From NCBI GenBank assembly GCA_001819435.1, contig MHMT01000012.1:1-45253 (forward strand): a stretch of 45,253 nucleotides of DNA, read 5' to 3'. The notes under the pieces were generated by a model. That model saw nothing but the letters and a program-made list of their open reading frames with translations, was not told the DNA's origin and made no database searches. This stretch comes from Candidatus Portnoybacteria bacterium RBG_13_40_8 (GTDB lineage Bacteria > Patescibacteriota > Minisyncoccia > RBG-13-40-8-A). The translations under genes were made by a program, and so were the position numbers. Of the stretch, positions 1-12,000 are shown piece after piece; positions within the stretch are counted from its first letter, which is position 1, and every line of letters starts with the position of its first letter.

Positions 1-5
1 TTGAA

Positions 6-3000
6 GTGGGAACCGGTCTGTTCTATGTTAATACCGGTTCTTCATCTGTGCAGTTCGGAGGAACAAGCACTACTTCTTTTGTTGGACCGGTATCTATTTC
101 TGAAGATTTGGATGTTGGTTCTGGCCAATTATTTGTTGATAATAGTTCGGGATTTGTGGGAATCGGCTCAGTCAGCTTAGCTGCTGACGCGATATTAACC
201 GTGAGGCAGCAAGCTGATAGTCAAGGAATAAAAATATTTGGGTATGATGATGGAGACACAAGGTATGGACACATGTATATGGATTCAAATAACGATTTTT
301 ACATTAGAACAGATACTACTAGCACCCATATAATATTTAGCGCAGGAGGTTCTAATACGCTTATGATGGACGGTGATGGCGATTTTCAAGTAGGACAAAG
401 CTCTTATATGGCCAGGTTGATTAATAGCCAATCAGGCGGCACCCCTGTATTTAGTTTTAGTTCCGATGAAGATACCGGGATAGGCCAGATGGGTCCTGCT
501 GTTGCTGACTTTGATGCGGATACTCTCTCTCTAAGGGGTGGCGGCATTGCATTAATGCAACTTGGTGAATACGGTAATCTTCCTTTTGTCGGCATCGGCA
601 CAGCCGCAACAACTTCTTACACTTTCGCAGTGGATGGCACTGCCTCAATCTCTGATGACTTTTATGTGGGAGACAATCTATTAACATTAGACGTCTCAGA
701 AGCATCAGTATCATCAACCGGTAAATGGAAACTGACCACAACCGAAACAACCGGAGAAGGATTTTATATTGACGCTTCGAGTGTAACTACGGGAAATGGA
801 TTGTTGATTGAGGTTGATGGGACGGCGATGACTTCGGGTAAGGCACTGCAAATTACAAGAGATGGTGCGTCTATGTTTAATATCGGTGAGTGGGGCGACA
901 TATATGCAGCTGGGCAATTCTCTGGAAGCTACCTAACGATGACAAGCACTACCGCTAGTTATTTTACGGGTCCTCTTGGCATCGGGACAACTACTCCTTC
1001 CACCGAACTATCAATTGTCGGTACCGCCTCAATCTCCGAAGATCTCTGGGCATCGGGGGCATTCCAGTTCGGGGGAGGAGAATTAGAGGCAACACAATCT
1101 TATTCACGATTAGGTGGTAATGATACAGGTCATGGATTAGATAATGCCTATGACCTTTTAATTTCCGGAATGTTGGAAGTAGATGGGATGACCTATTTTG
1201 ATGGCGGAACTACCTTCGGCTCGACTGCCTCTGTAACTTCTGACTTCTCGGTTGGTGATTCCTTATTCTACGTCAATGTAGGTACTCAATCATATCAGTT
1301 TGGTGGTACGGGAACAGCGAGTTTTGCCGGAGATATAGATATGGAGGGTGATTTGAATGTTGGAAATAACGATTTATACATAGACAGTAGCACTGGTTAT
1401 GTTGGTATCGGCACCGGAGCCAGTATGTCGGCCAAATTCAATGTTGCCGGAACATCAACCGATAATGCCTACTTCTTCTACAATAATGCTGATGTGGGAG
1501 ATACGACTAATGGGCAATCTTTGTATGTATATAGAAGGGCGGCAGAGGGGGATGAGTATTTAAGGATGTATGTGGATGATTCTGCAGAGGCGATAATTGA
1601 AACTTCAATGGCCAATCTTAAATTTAATACTGGTGGTGCTACGATCGAAAATTGGGGGCCTGTAAATATAGGAACAAATTGGTATGGTTCGGGTGTCAAT
1701 TATTTCATTACTCAATACGGTTATATTACCGCAGCTTCTACTCAAAAATATATCCAATGGCAAGTATCGGATACAACCGACACATTCAATTTAACCAGAC
1801 AAGATGACTATATAGTTGGTTTTAATATCGGAATGCCTACATCAATATCCGATAATTTGGATGTTGATGGTATTGTTTCTATTTCCGATGGGCTTTATGT
1901 GGATACATTTACTTCTATTTCTGATGATTTATCTGTAGCTTCTTCCGGCTACACGATTGGTGATGATTATGGCCCGACTCTGTATATTGATACCGTGAAT
2001 GATTATGTGGGAATCGGGACGACAGCACCAACAACTAAGCTTTATATTCGGGGAACAGATCCGGAAATTACTTTATATGAATCTGCAACCGGGGCAATAA
2101 TGTCAATACAACAGGGTCAAGCTTTTGGGATTGTCGGTCCTGAAAGTGCCAGCGACTTATCTTTGCAAACAGGGGGAGGAAGTAAGATTTATATTCAACA
2201 TTCTGGTAGTTATGTTGGCATCGGCACATATTATCCCTCTGTCGAACTTTCAATCCTTGGTACAGCCAGTATCTCTCAAGACCTCTGGGCATCAGGTGCA
2301 TTCCAATTCGGAGGAGGAGAAATAACAGCAACAGCATCATATAGTAGGTTAGGTTTAAATAATACAGGTCATGGCCTAGATAATGCCTATGACTTACTAA
2401 TATCGGGAATGTTAGAAGTTGATGGAATGACCTATTTTGATGGCGGAACTACTTTTGGTTCAACTGCTTCAATAACCGGAGATTTCTCGGTTGGTGATTC
2501 CTTATTCTACGTCAATGTCGGTACTCAATCATACCAATTCGGTGGAACGGGAACAGCGAGTTTTGTCGGCCCAGTGAATATCTCCCAAGACCTGAATGTG
2601 TCAGAAGGCGATTTGTTTGTTGATGATTCAACCGGCTACGTAGGAATCGGTACGACAAATCCACTTAAAAAATTAAGCGTATCGGGAAATATATCGGGTA
2701 CCCAATTCGACGATTACGAAGATTCCAGCTATTACATCAATCCAAGTGCTGGCGATGTATCAATACTAGTTGCCGGTAACGTAGGCATCGGAACAAAGTC
2801 ACCCGATTCTCTGCTTGATGTTGCCGGTCAGATTATTGCTAGTAGCTCATATTTTACTGGCTTGACTCAATTAACTCATGCTTCTGTGTCTGATGATTTA
2901 GAATTAATGGGGGTAGCAAGCATTAGCGCTTCATCTGTCTTATTTAGACCAGAAACAAATTCAACAACTTTCCTCCAGATGGCTTCCGCGGCCTTTGTTG

Positions 3001-6000
3001 CTGGGGATGATTATCCGATATTTAATGTTGATACTCAAAATGGGAGAGTGGGAATTGGGACGGCGGCACCTGACAGTAAATTAACAATAAGTGGAAGTGG
3101 TACCCAAAATCTAAGAATTATATCAACCGATTATAATGATGCGGGTGTAATTTTACAAAGAGGAACCTACGGCACCGATGCATATTCTGATTGGTTTATT
3201 TATGATAGCGGAGGAACTTTGAAACTCGATTCTTATCAGTCTAGTAGTCAGAATACCAGAATGACTATTTTGACTACCGGAGAAGTTGGTATTGGTGATA
3301 CTGCTCCTGGCTATACCCTCTCTGTTGACGGCACTGCCTCAATCTCCGACAACTTCTACTTCGGCAACGATATGTTATGGAGCAACAGAACCGGAGATTT
3401 GATGATGTCATCAAGCAGTTGGATATTCGGAGGAGATGAAACTACCAATTCATTTACATTTGAAGGTATAGCATCTTTATCCGGTTATCTGGATTTCGGC
3501 GCTCTTGCTACCCCGTCAACTGGATTAGCAGCAGGCAGAGTATTCCGTTATGAAGACGACAATTCCTTATGGTATTACAATGGTAGCGACTGGCTTGATT
3601 TAACTGAAACCGGAGCCGGAGCAACAGGCATACCCGGAGGATCAGGCAATGAATTTCAATATAGAATAAATGGCACTACCTTTGGCGGGGCAGCAAGTTT
3701 AGTCTACGGAGGGGCAACCAGCATTCTTTCTTCCGCGTCATGGGACATTTCCGGAACTAATTGGAATTTGGATGCCATCGCCTCAATCAGTGGGGGTTTA
3801 TATCTTAGTGATGCATATAATAATGTATTGATTGGCCCGAGTACTGTCGGCACTACTTCCACTGGTTCTTACAATATATTTATGGGTGATGCGGCTGGTA
3901 CATATGCGGATGAGGTTAGTTATGGCACTTTTATAGGACAAAATGCTGGTCAATCTGCTATTAATGCTGATTATTCTTTTTTTGCAGGATGGAATGCTGG
4001 GCAATATGCGTCAAATTCCTCTGATAGTTTTATGGTGGGGCGAACCGCTGGTCAATATGCTGAAGATTCCTATAATAGTATTTTCATTGGAAACTGGGCA
4101 GGTAGATATGCTTCACAATCTACTTATAGCGTTATGATTGGAGAACAGGTAGGTGATTATGCTGATGATGTTGATTATAGTGTTTTTCTGGGAACAAATA
4201 CCGGTCAATATGCTGGAAATTCTGATAATAGTATTTTCATTGGAAATTCCGCTGGCCAATATGCTTCGGAATCTGGGTACTCTGTTTTTACAGGAGTTTA
4301 CGCAGGCCAATATGCGGAAAATTCATATAACAGTATTTTTGCGGGAAACTGGGCAGGTAGATATGCTTCACAATCTATTTATAGCATTATGATTGGAGAA
4401 CAAGTGGGCGATTATGCTGATGATGTTGATAATGTTGTTTTTCTGGGAAGATTGGCCGGTCAATATGCTGCAGATGCTGATAATAGTATTTTTATGGGAC
4501 AAGAAGCAGGTCAACATGCTTCGGAATCTCAGTATTCTGTTTTTATGGGACGCGATGCTGGCCAATATGCCAAAGATTCTCAGTATAGTGTTTTTATTGG
4601 CGACTGGTCAGGTCAATACGCTTCAGGTTCTTCTTTTACCTTTATGAGTGGGCAATCCGCGGGTGCGGACGCTGCAGACGCTGACAATAGTATTTTTATG
4701 GGGCAAGACAGCGGTGCATATGCTGGATATTTAGATGAAAGTATTTTTATGGGACATCTGGCAGGAACATATGCATCAGAGTCCAGTTATAGTTATTTTA
4801 TTGGTGGTGCTGCAGGTCAATATGCTTCTATATCCAACAACAGCGTTATGGTTGGATATGGTGCTGGTCAATATTTTGGCACTGACAATTCAGCAGATGG
4901 TAGGGTTACTTTTATTGGTGATAATGCTGGTAATTCGGCCATAGATTCTGATTATAGCGTGATGATTGGACCCGGGGCAGGTCAATACGCGTCAGAATCA
5001 GGAGGTAGCGTTTTTATAGGATCGCAGACAGGCGATTATGCTCAAAATTCTGATGATAGTGTTTTCATCGGAGACTGGACAGGGAGATATGCTTCACTAT
5101 CCACTGAAACCGTGCTGGTAGGGCCCTATGCAGGTGATTATGCCGGAGATGTTGATTATGGTGTTTTTATGGGAACCGGCGCAGGCGGATATGCTATAAA
5201 TTCTGATAATAGTACTTTTGTGGGACCCTGGGCAGGTCAATCTGCCTCAGAATCCGTCAGTAGCGTTTTTATAGGAATAGGCGCTGGTCAATATGCTGAA
5301 GATTCTGATAATAGTGTTTTTATGGGGAACGGGACAGGGAGCTATGCCTCGCTATCCACCGGAACTACTATGATTGGGGGCGCCGCAGGTTATTATACCG
5401 GTGATGCTGATTATAATACCTATCTCGGCGGATATGCCGGTCAATACGCTGGCGAAGGCGATAATAACACATACATCGGCTATCAAGCAGGGGAAAATGC
5501 TTCCGGTTCTTCCAATGTATTTATAGGCTTTGATGCTGGTTCTGATGAAACCGGTTCCAACCTTTTGTATATCGAAAACTCTGCTGGCACAACCCCTCTA
5601 ATCTACGGCGACTTTACCAATAATTATGTTTCCATATCCAATGATTTATATACTGCCGGCAATTTATATACGAATGGTACCGCGAGTATTTCTGGGGCCT
5701 TGACCGTTGATGGTACAGCCACTTCTTCTTTTGCCGGCACCATTCATATATTTAAAGCGGAGTCAGGGATAGAGGCCAATGAATATTCAGATGATTTTAT
5801 CATAGAAGCTAATGGTGATGCCGGAATGTCTATTCTCACGCCTGATTCAAGTGCGGGTTTCATTAATTTCGGCAGTCCGGGTGGAGATGTTGGTGCATTT
5901 CTAGAGTACAGTTACAACAGCGATAATTTTGGCATAGGAACAAATGAGACGGGTGGAAGACTTATATTCTATACCGATTATTATATAGAGGCTATGCGCA

Positions 6001-9000
6001 TTGATGCTAATGGTGATGTGGGTATCGGCGACACTGACCCAACCTACAAACTCTCTGTCGACGGCACTGCCTCAATCTCCGACAACTTCTACTTTGGCAA
6101 TGACATGTTGTGGAGCAACAGAACAGGAGATTTGATGATGTCATCAAGTTCCTGGATATTCGGCGGAGATGCAACCACCAATTCATTTACATTTGAAGGT
6201 ATAGCATCTTTATCCGGTTATCTGGATTGGGGAGCAATAGCTACTCCATCAGCTTATGCAGGCAGAATGTTCTATTCAGAAGAAAACAACTCAATGTGGG
6301 TCTATAGCGGCGGCTGGCTTGAATGGGGAGGAGGTGGAGGTGGAGGCGCTGATTCTGACTGGACAATCAATGTAAACGATATGTATTCAGCTGTATCCGG
6401 TAATGTGGGAATAGGCGACAGTGTGCCGGATTACAAACTATCCGTTGACGGCACAGCCTCAATCAGCGGAGGTTTATATCTCAGCGATGCTTACTTTAAT
6501 ACACTCATCGGTCCCGCTGTTGGCACTACCTCTACCAATTCTTTCAATATATTTATGGGCGATTCACCTGGTCAGTATGCGGATAGCGTTGAGTATGCTA
6601 ATTTTATTGGATTTTATGCTGGTCAATACGGAATAAATTCCGATTACAGTGTTTTTATGGGATACTGGGCGGGGAGATATGCTTCGGATTCTTATTCTAG
6701 TGTTTTTATCGGTGACGCCCCTGGCGCCTATGCCGAGGATTCGGATTACAGTGTTTTTATCGGAACAGTAGCTGGTTTGTATGCTTCTTTATCTAGAGAA
6801 AGTATTTTCATCGGACCTGAAGCGGGCCGATACGCTGGCAACGCCGATTACAATGTCTATCTTGGGAGTGAGGCAGGCACGTATGCCGGAGAAGGAGATC
6901 AGAACGTATACCTTGGATACCAAGCAGGTCGGAATGCTTCGGGTAGTTATAATGTATTTCTTGGTAATCAAGCCGGCTTCAATGAAACCGGAAACGACAA
7001 GTTATATATCGAAAACTCTAGCGGTGCCACTCCTCTCATCTACGGCGACTTCTCGTCTAATTATGTTTCTATCTCAACTAATTTATTCACCGACAATTTC
7101 TATACATCATACGCCTCAATCAGCAGTTATGCTGAATTCGGCCAGGCAGCTACTCCTTCAGCACCAGCAACCGGTCAGTTATTCCATGATACCGACAACC
7201 TCTTATACTACTACGATGGTACTGCCTGGTTAAACTTAACCAGCACATCAGCAGGAGGAACAATAGATGGCATAGGAACAGAAAACTACATTACTCTCTG
7301 GGATGATAGTGATTCTTTGACTAATTCCATTCTTTTCCAAAGCGGAACTTCGGAAATATTGGTATCAGGCAGTGCCACGTTTGATGGCACGGCTTCATTT
7401 TCCGGTGACACTACCATCGGCAACAACCTTTTCTTCGCCGACATCAGTGAAGCCTCAATATCAGTAGCCGGAGCAATAGAGGCAACGGGAATGATTCTTG
7501 GCAATAATATTAAGACGGACACAGATCTCGCCAATCTTTATCTCGGCACAGGTATCGGTTCTACTACAACTTCTTCCTACAATATCTTTATTGGAGATTT
7601 TACCGGAGCAGAGGCGGACGGGGCCAGTGGTTCTACTTTTATAGGAAGGCAAGCTGGCCGATATGCGGTAAATACTGATACTGCTGTTTTTATCGGCGGC
7701 TATGCGGGTCAGTATGCTTCAGAATCTAATTATTCAACTTTTCTGGGTTATCAGGCAGGTCGATACGCCGAATTTTCTAATGGTTCTACTTTTGTGGGTC
7801 AGTATGCCGGTTATATTGCTTCGCAATCTCCAAACAGCAATCTTTTGGGAAATTATGCTGGCGCCGATGCTGACAATATTGATGAAGTAGTATTTAACGG
7901 GTATATGGCGGGTCGTTTTGCAGGAGACTCTGGCTATTCTACTTTTATAGGGTCTCATGCTGGCGAATATGCTTCGGATTCTATTGATGCTACTTTTATT
8001 GGCTATGCTGCGGGTCAATACGCCGAAGATTCGGATTGGGCTACCTTTGTTGGTTATAATGCTGGTCAATATGCCTCGTTGACTTTGGGAAGCGTAATGC
8101 TGGGTCCGGGCGCTGGCCAGTATGTTGGGAATGCTGATTATGATGTTTATCTCGGCGATTCAGCGGGTCGATATGCTGGCGAAGGAGTTAATAATGTATA
8201 TATTGGATATCGAGCAGGTGAATATGCTTCTGGCAGTGGCAATGTTTTCATCGGCTTTGATGCTGGTTCCGATGAAACCGGTTCCAACCTTTTATATATC
8301 GACAACAGCAATATAACAACTCCTCTCATCTATGGCGACTTCTCTTCCAATTACGTATCAATATCCAATGATTTATATACCGCCGGTAATTTATATATCA
8401 ATGGCACTGCCTCAATCTCTGACGACTTCTATGTCGGCAATGATTCTTTATTCTTTGATTTATCCGCCGATACTTTCTATTCCTCAAGTAGTTGGGGAAT
8501 TGGCGGTACCGGTCTGGCTTTTAATCTTGATGCCACAGCCTCAATTTCCGGCGACCTCACGGTAACTGGCGATGATGTACTATTCCAACCATATACCAAT
8601 GGAACCGATAGCTTTATTATCGCTTCTTCCGGCTGGGCGAGCGGTGATGATTACGGACCATTATTTAATGTAAATACAACCGCTGCCTCAATTTCCATGA
8701 ATGGAGATTTGGCGGTATTTAAAGATTTTAATGTTGCCTCTGGCGCTATTCAGCACGATTATTCAAGCGGCATAACCTATATTGATTCTTTAAATATGGG
8801 CGCCTTATCCTTTGATACTGATGCGGGAGTTGTCAGTTGGGTAGATATGCCAGTAGCCACCACCGCAGCCAGTATTATAGAAAGCTACACTGCCCAGTTG
8901 GACGGCAACCCGATGATTACGGTTTATGGTTTAACCGATGGTTCGGGTGGAGTGACAAGTTTGGGAGTCGGAATTGGCGATACTGCTCCTTCTTATATGT

Positions 9001-12000
9001 TATCTGTTGACGGCACTGCCTCAATCTCCGACAACTTCTATTTCGGTAATGATATGTTGTGGAGCAACAAAACAGGAGATTTGATGATGTCATCAAGTTC
9101 CTGGATATTCGGAGGAGATGCAACCACCAATTCATTTACATTTGAAGGCATAGCATCTTTATCCGGTTATCTGGATTTCGGCGCTCTCGCCACTCCCACA
9201 ACAGGATTAGCAGCAGGAAGAGTATTCCATTATGAAGATGATAATAGTTTATGGTATTACAATGGTAGCGACTGGCTTGATTTAACTGAAACCGGAGCCG
9301 GAGCAACAGGCATACCCGGAGGATCAGGCAATGAATTTCAATACCGGGTAGATGCTACCACCTTTGGCGGAGCAGCAAGTTTGGTCTACGGAAGCGCAAC
9401 CAGTATTCTTTCTTCCGCATCATGGGACATTTCCGGAACTAATTGGAATTTGGATGCTATCGCCTCAATCAGTGGGGGTCTATATCTTAGCGATGCTTAC
9501 TATAATACGCTGATCGGACCTGCTGATGTCGGCACTACCTCCACTGGTTCTTATAATATATTTATGGGTTATCGCGCTGGCCAGTATGCGGATGAAGTTG
9601 GCTCCGCAAATTTTATAGGGTATCAAGCTGGTCGATATGCTATCAATGCTGACAGTAGTGTTTTTATAGGCATTAACGCAGGTATGTATGCCTCTGACTC
9701 TGAGGATGGTGTTATTCTCGGGCAACAGGCAGGTATGTATGCAGAAGATTCTGATAAGTCTGTTTTTATTGGAAGTAATGCGGGTCAATATGCTTCATTG
9801 TCGCTTGACAGTGTCATGATAGGTGAAGAAGCAGGGCGTTATACTGGAAATGCCGATAATAATACTTATCTTGGAAGTTTTGCTGGCTTATACGCCGGCG
9901 AAGGAGATAATAATGTGTATGTTGGTTATGATGCGGGGATGAATGCTTCTGGTAGTGCCAATGTATTTTTAGGTTATCTAGCTGGTCGAGATGAAACCGG
10001 TTCCAATCTTTTATATATCGAAAACTACTACGATGGTACTGCCTGGTTAAACTTAACCAGCACATCAGCAGGAGGAACAATAGATGGCATAGGAACAGAA
10101 AACTACATTACTCTCTGGGATGATACTGATAGTTTGACTAATTCAATAATTTACCAAAGCGGAACTTCGGAAATACTTGTTTCCGGCAGTGCCACGTTTG
10201 ATGGTTATGCCTCTATTTCCGGAGACCTTACAGTCACTGGCGATGATGTATTATTCAGGCCGCTTGTCGATGGAGCTGATACGTTTACAATTTCGTCATC
10301 CGGATTTGTGGCTGGCGACGATTACGCAATATTCAGTGTTGACACGCAAAATATAGCAGTAGGAATCGGCACAACAGCGCCAAATGCTTTATTGCATTTA
10401 AAGTCCATAGCACCACAGATAATGTTCACTGATTCTGACGATGGGGGCGATGAGTTTACACAGTATCTTAATGGCGGCATACTTCTAGTTGGTTATAATA
10501 ATACCGATAGTGTATATAATATAGCAATAGGTTCCGATAATCTTGTTGGTATCAGAGATGTTACCCCTGATTATGGTTTGGAAGTCGTTGCCTCATCAGC
10601 TGATGGCTATTTGGCAGTTTCTTCTGACGATGACGAGGCAAAAAACGCCAACATATTCTTAATCGATGAAAACGGTTATGTGGGTATCGGCGACACCGAC
10701 CCCATCTATAAACTTTCCGTCGACGGCACTGCCTCGATCTCCGGAGGATTATATTTGAGCGATGCTTACTATAATACGCTTATCGGCCCTACTACGGTTG
10801 GCACTACTTCCACTGGTTCTTACGATATATTTATGGGTGATGCGGCTGGTCAGTATGCAGATAGCGTTGAGTATGCTAATTTTATCGGAGTCGAAGCTGG
10901 TCAATATGGAATAAATTCCGATTACAGTATTTTCATAGGAGGACTTGCTGGCAAATTTGCCTCAGATTCAAGACAGTCCATTTTTATCGGCGGGCAAGCC
11001 GTTGGTCTTTATGCTGAAAATTCCGATGACAGTATTATGATTGGTGGATACGGGGCTGGTATGTACGCTTCATTGTCTTCATATAGCCTAATGATTGGAA
11101 CTGATGCGGGCCAGTATGCCGGTAATGCTGACTACAATACTTATCTCGGAGCCCATTCTGGCCAATACGCCGGTGAAGGAGATAACAATGTATATCTAGG
11201 ATTTCAGGCAGGTCAAAATGCTTCCGGTTCTTCCAATGTATTCATAGGTTATGACGTAGGTTCAGATGAAACCGGTTCCAACCTTTTGTATATCGAAAAT
11301 TCTGCTGGCACCACCCCTCTCATCTACGGCGATTTCTCATCAAATTATGTTTCCATATCTTCAAGTTTATTCACCGACAATTTCTATACATCATACGCCT
11401 CAATCAGCAGTTATGCTGAATTCGGCCAGGCAGCTACTCCTTCAGCACCAGCAACCGGTCAGTTATTCCATGATACCGACAACCTCTTATACTACTACGA
11501 CGGTTCTGCCTGGCTAAACTTAGCCAGCACATCAGCAGGAGGAACAATCGATGGTACGGGAACAGAAAACTACATTACTCTCTGGGATGATAGTGATTCT
11601 TTGACTAATTCAATTCTTTACCAGAGCGGAACTTCGGAAATATTGGTATCAGGTAGTGCTACTTTTGATGGATTGGTATCCTTATCAGATGAATTTACCG
11701 TAGCTTCTGGTATGGATATCGGCGGAGGGGATTTGTATGTAGATGCGTATGATGGAAAAGTTGGAATTGGGACAATTGGTCCAATATCCAAATTAGAAGT
11801 TGAGAATGCTAACACGGGAGATAACCTGTATGGTCTTTATGTTGACCAGAATGAACCTGATGCATATGCAATTCACACTTATGCGGACGGAGGATGGGGT
11901 TTAAGAGTACAGAGTGCCCTTAATACTGGTACCTCGTATCTTTTAGATATAGAAAACAGCGATGGTTCAATACTCGCAGTTACGGCCGAAGGCAATGTTG

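Noticed and set aside
457-750. Minus-strand ORF inside the giant gene (and many similar: 2068-2340, 8917-9135, 12355-12753, etc.)
   Set aside because: Low-complexity shadow ORFs antisense to the repetitive coding frame; no recognisable family.
3841-5580. Regular 51-nt repeats as a possible CRISPR array
   Set aside because: Continuous coding repeats without conserved repeat/unique spacer alternation; no cas genes.
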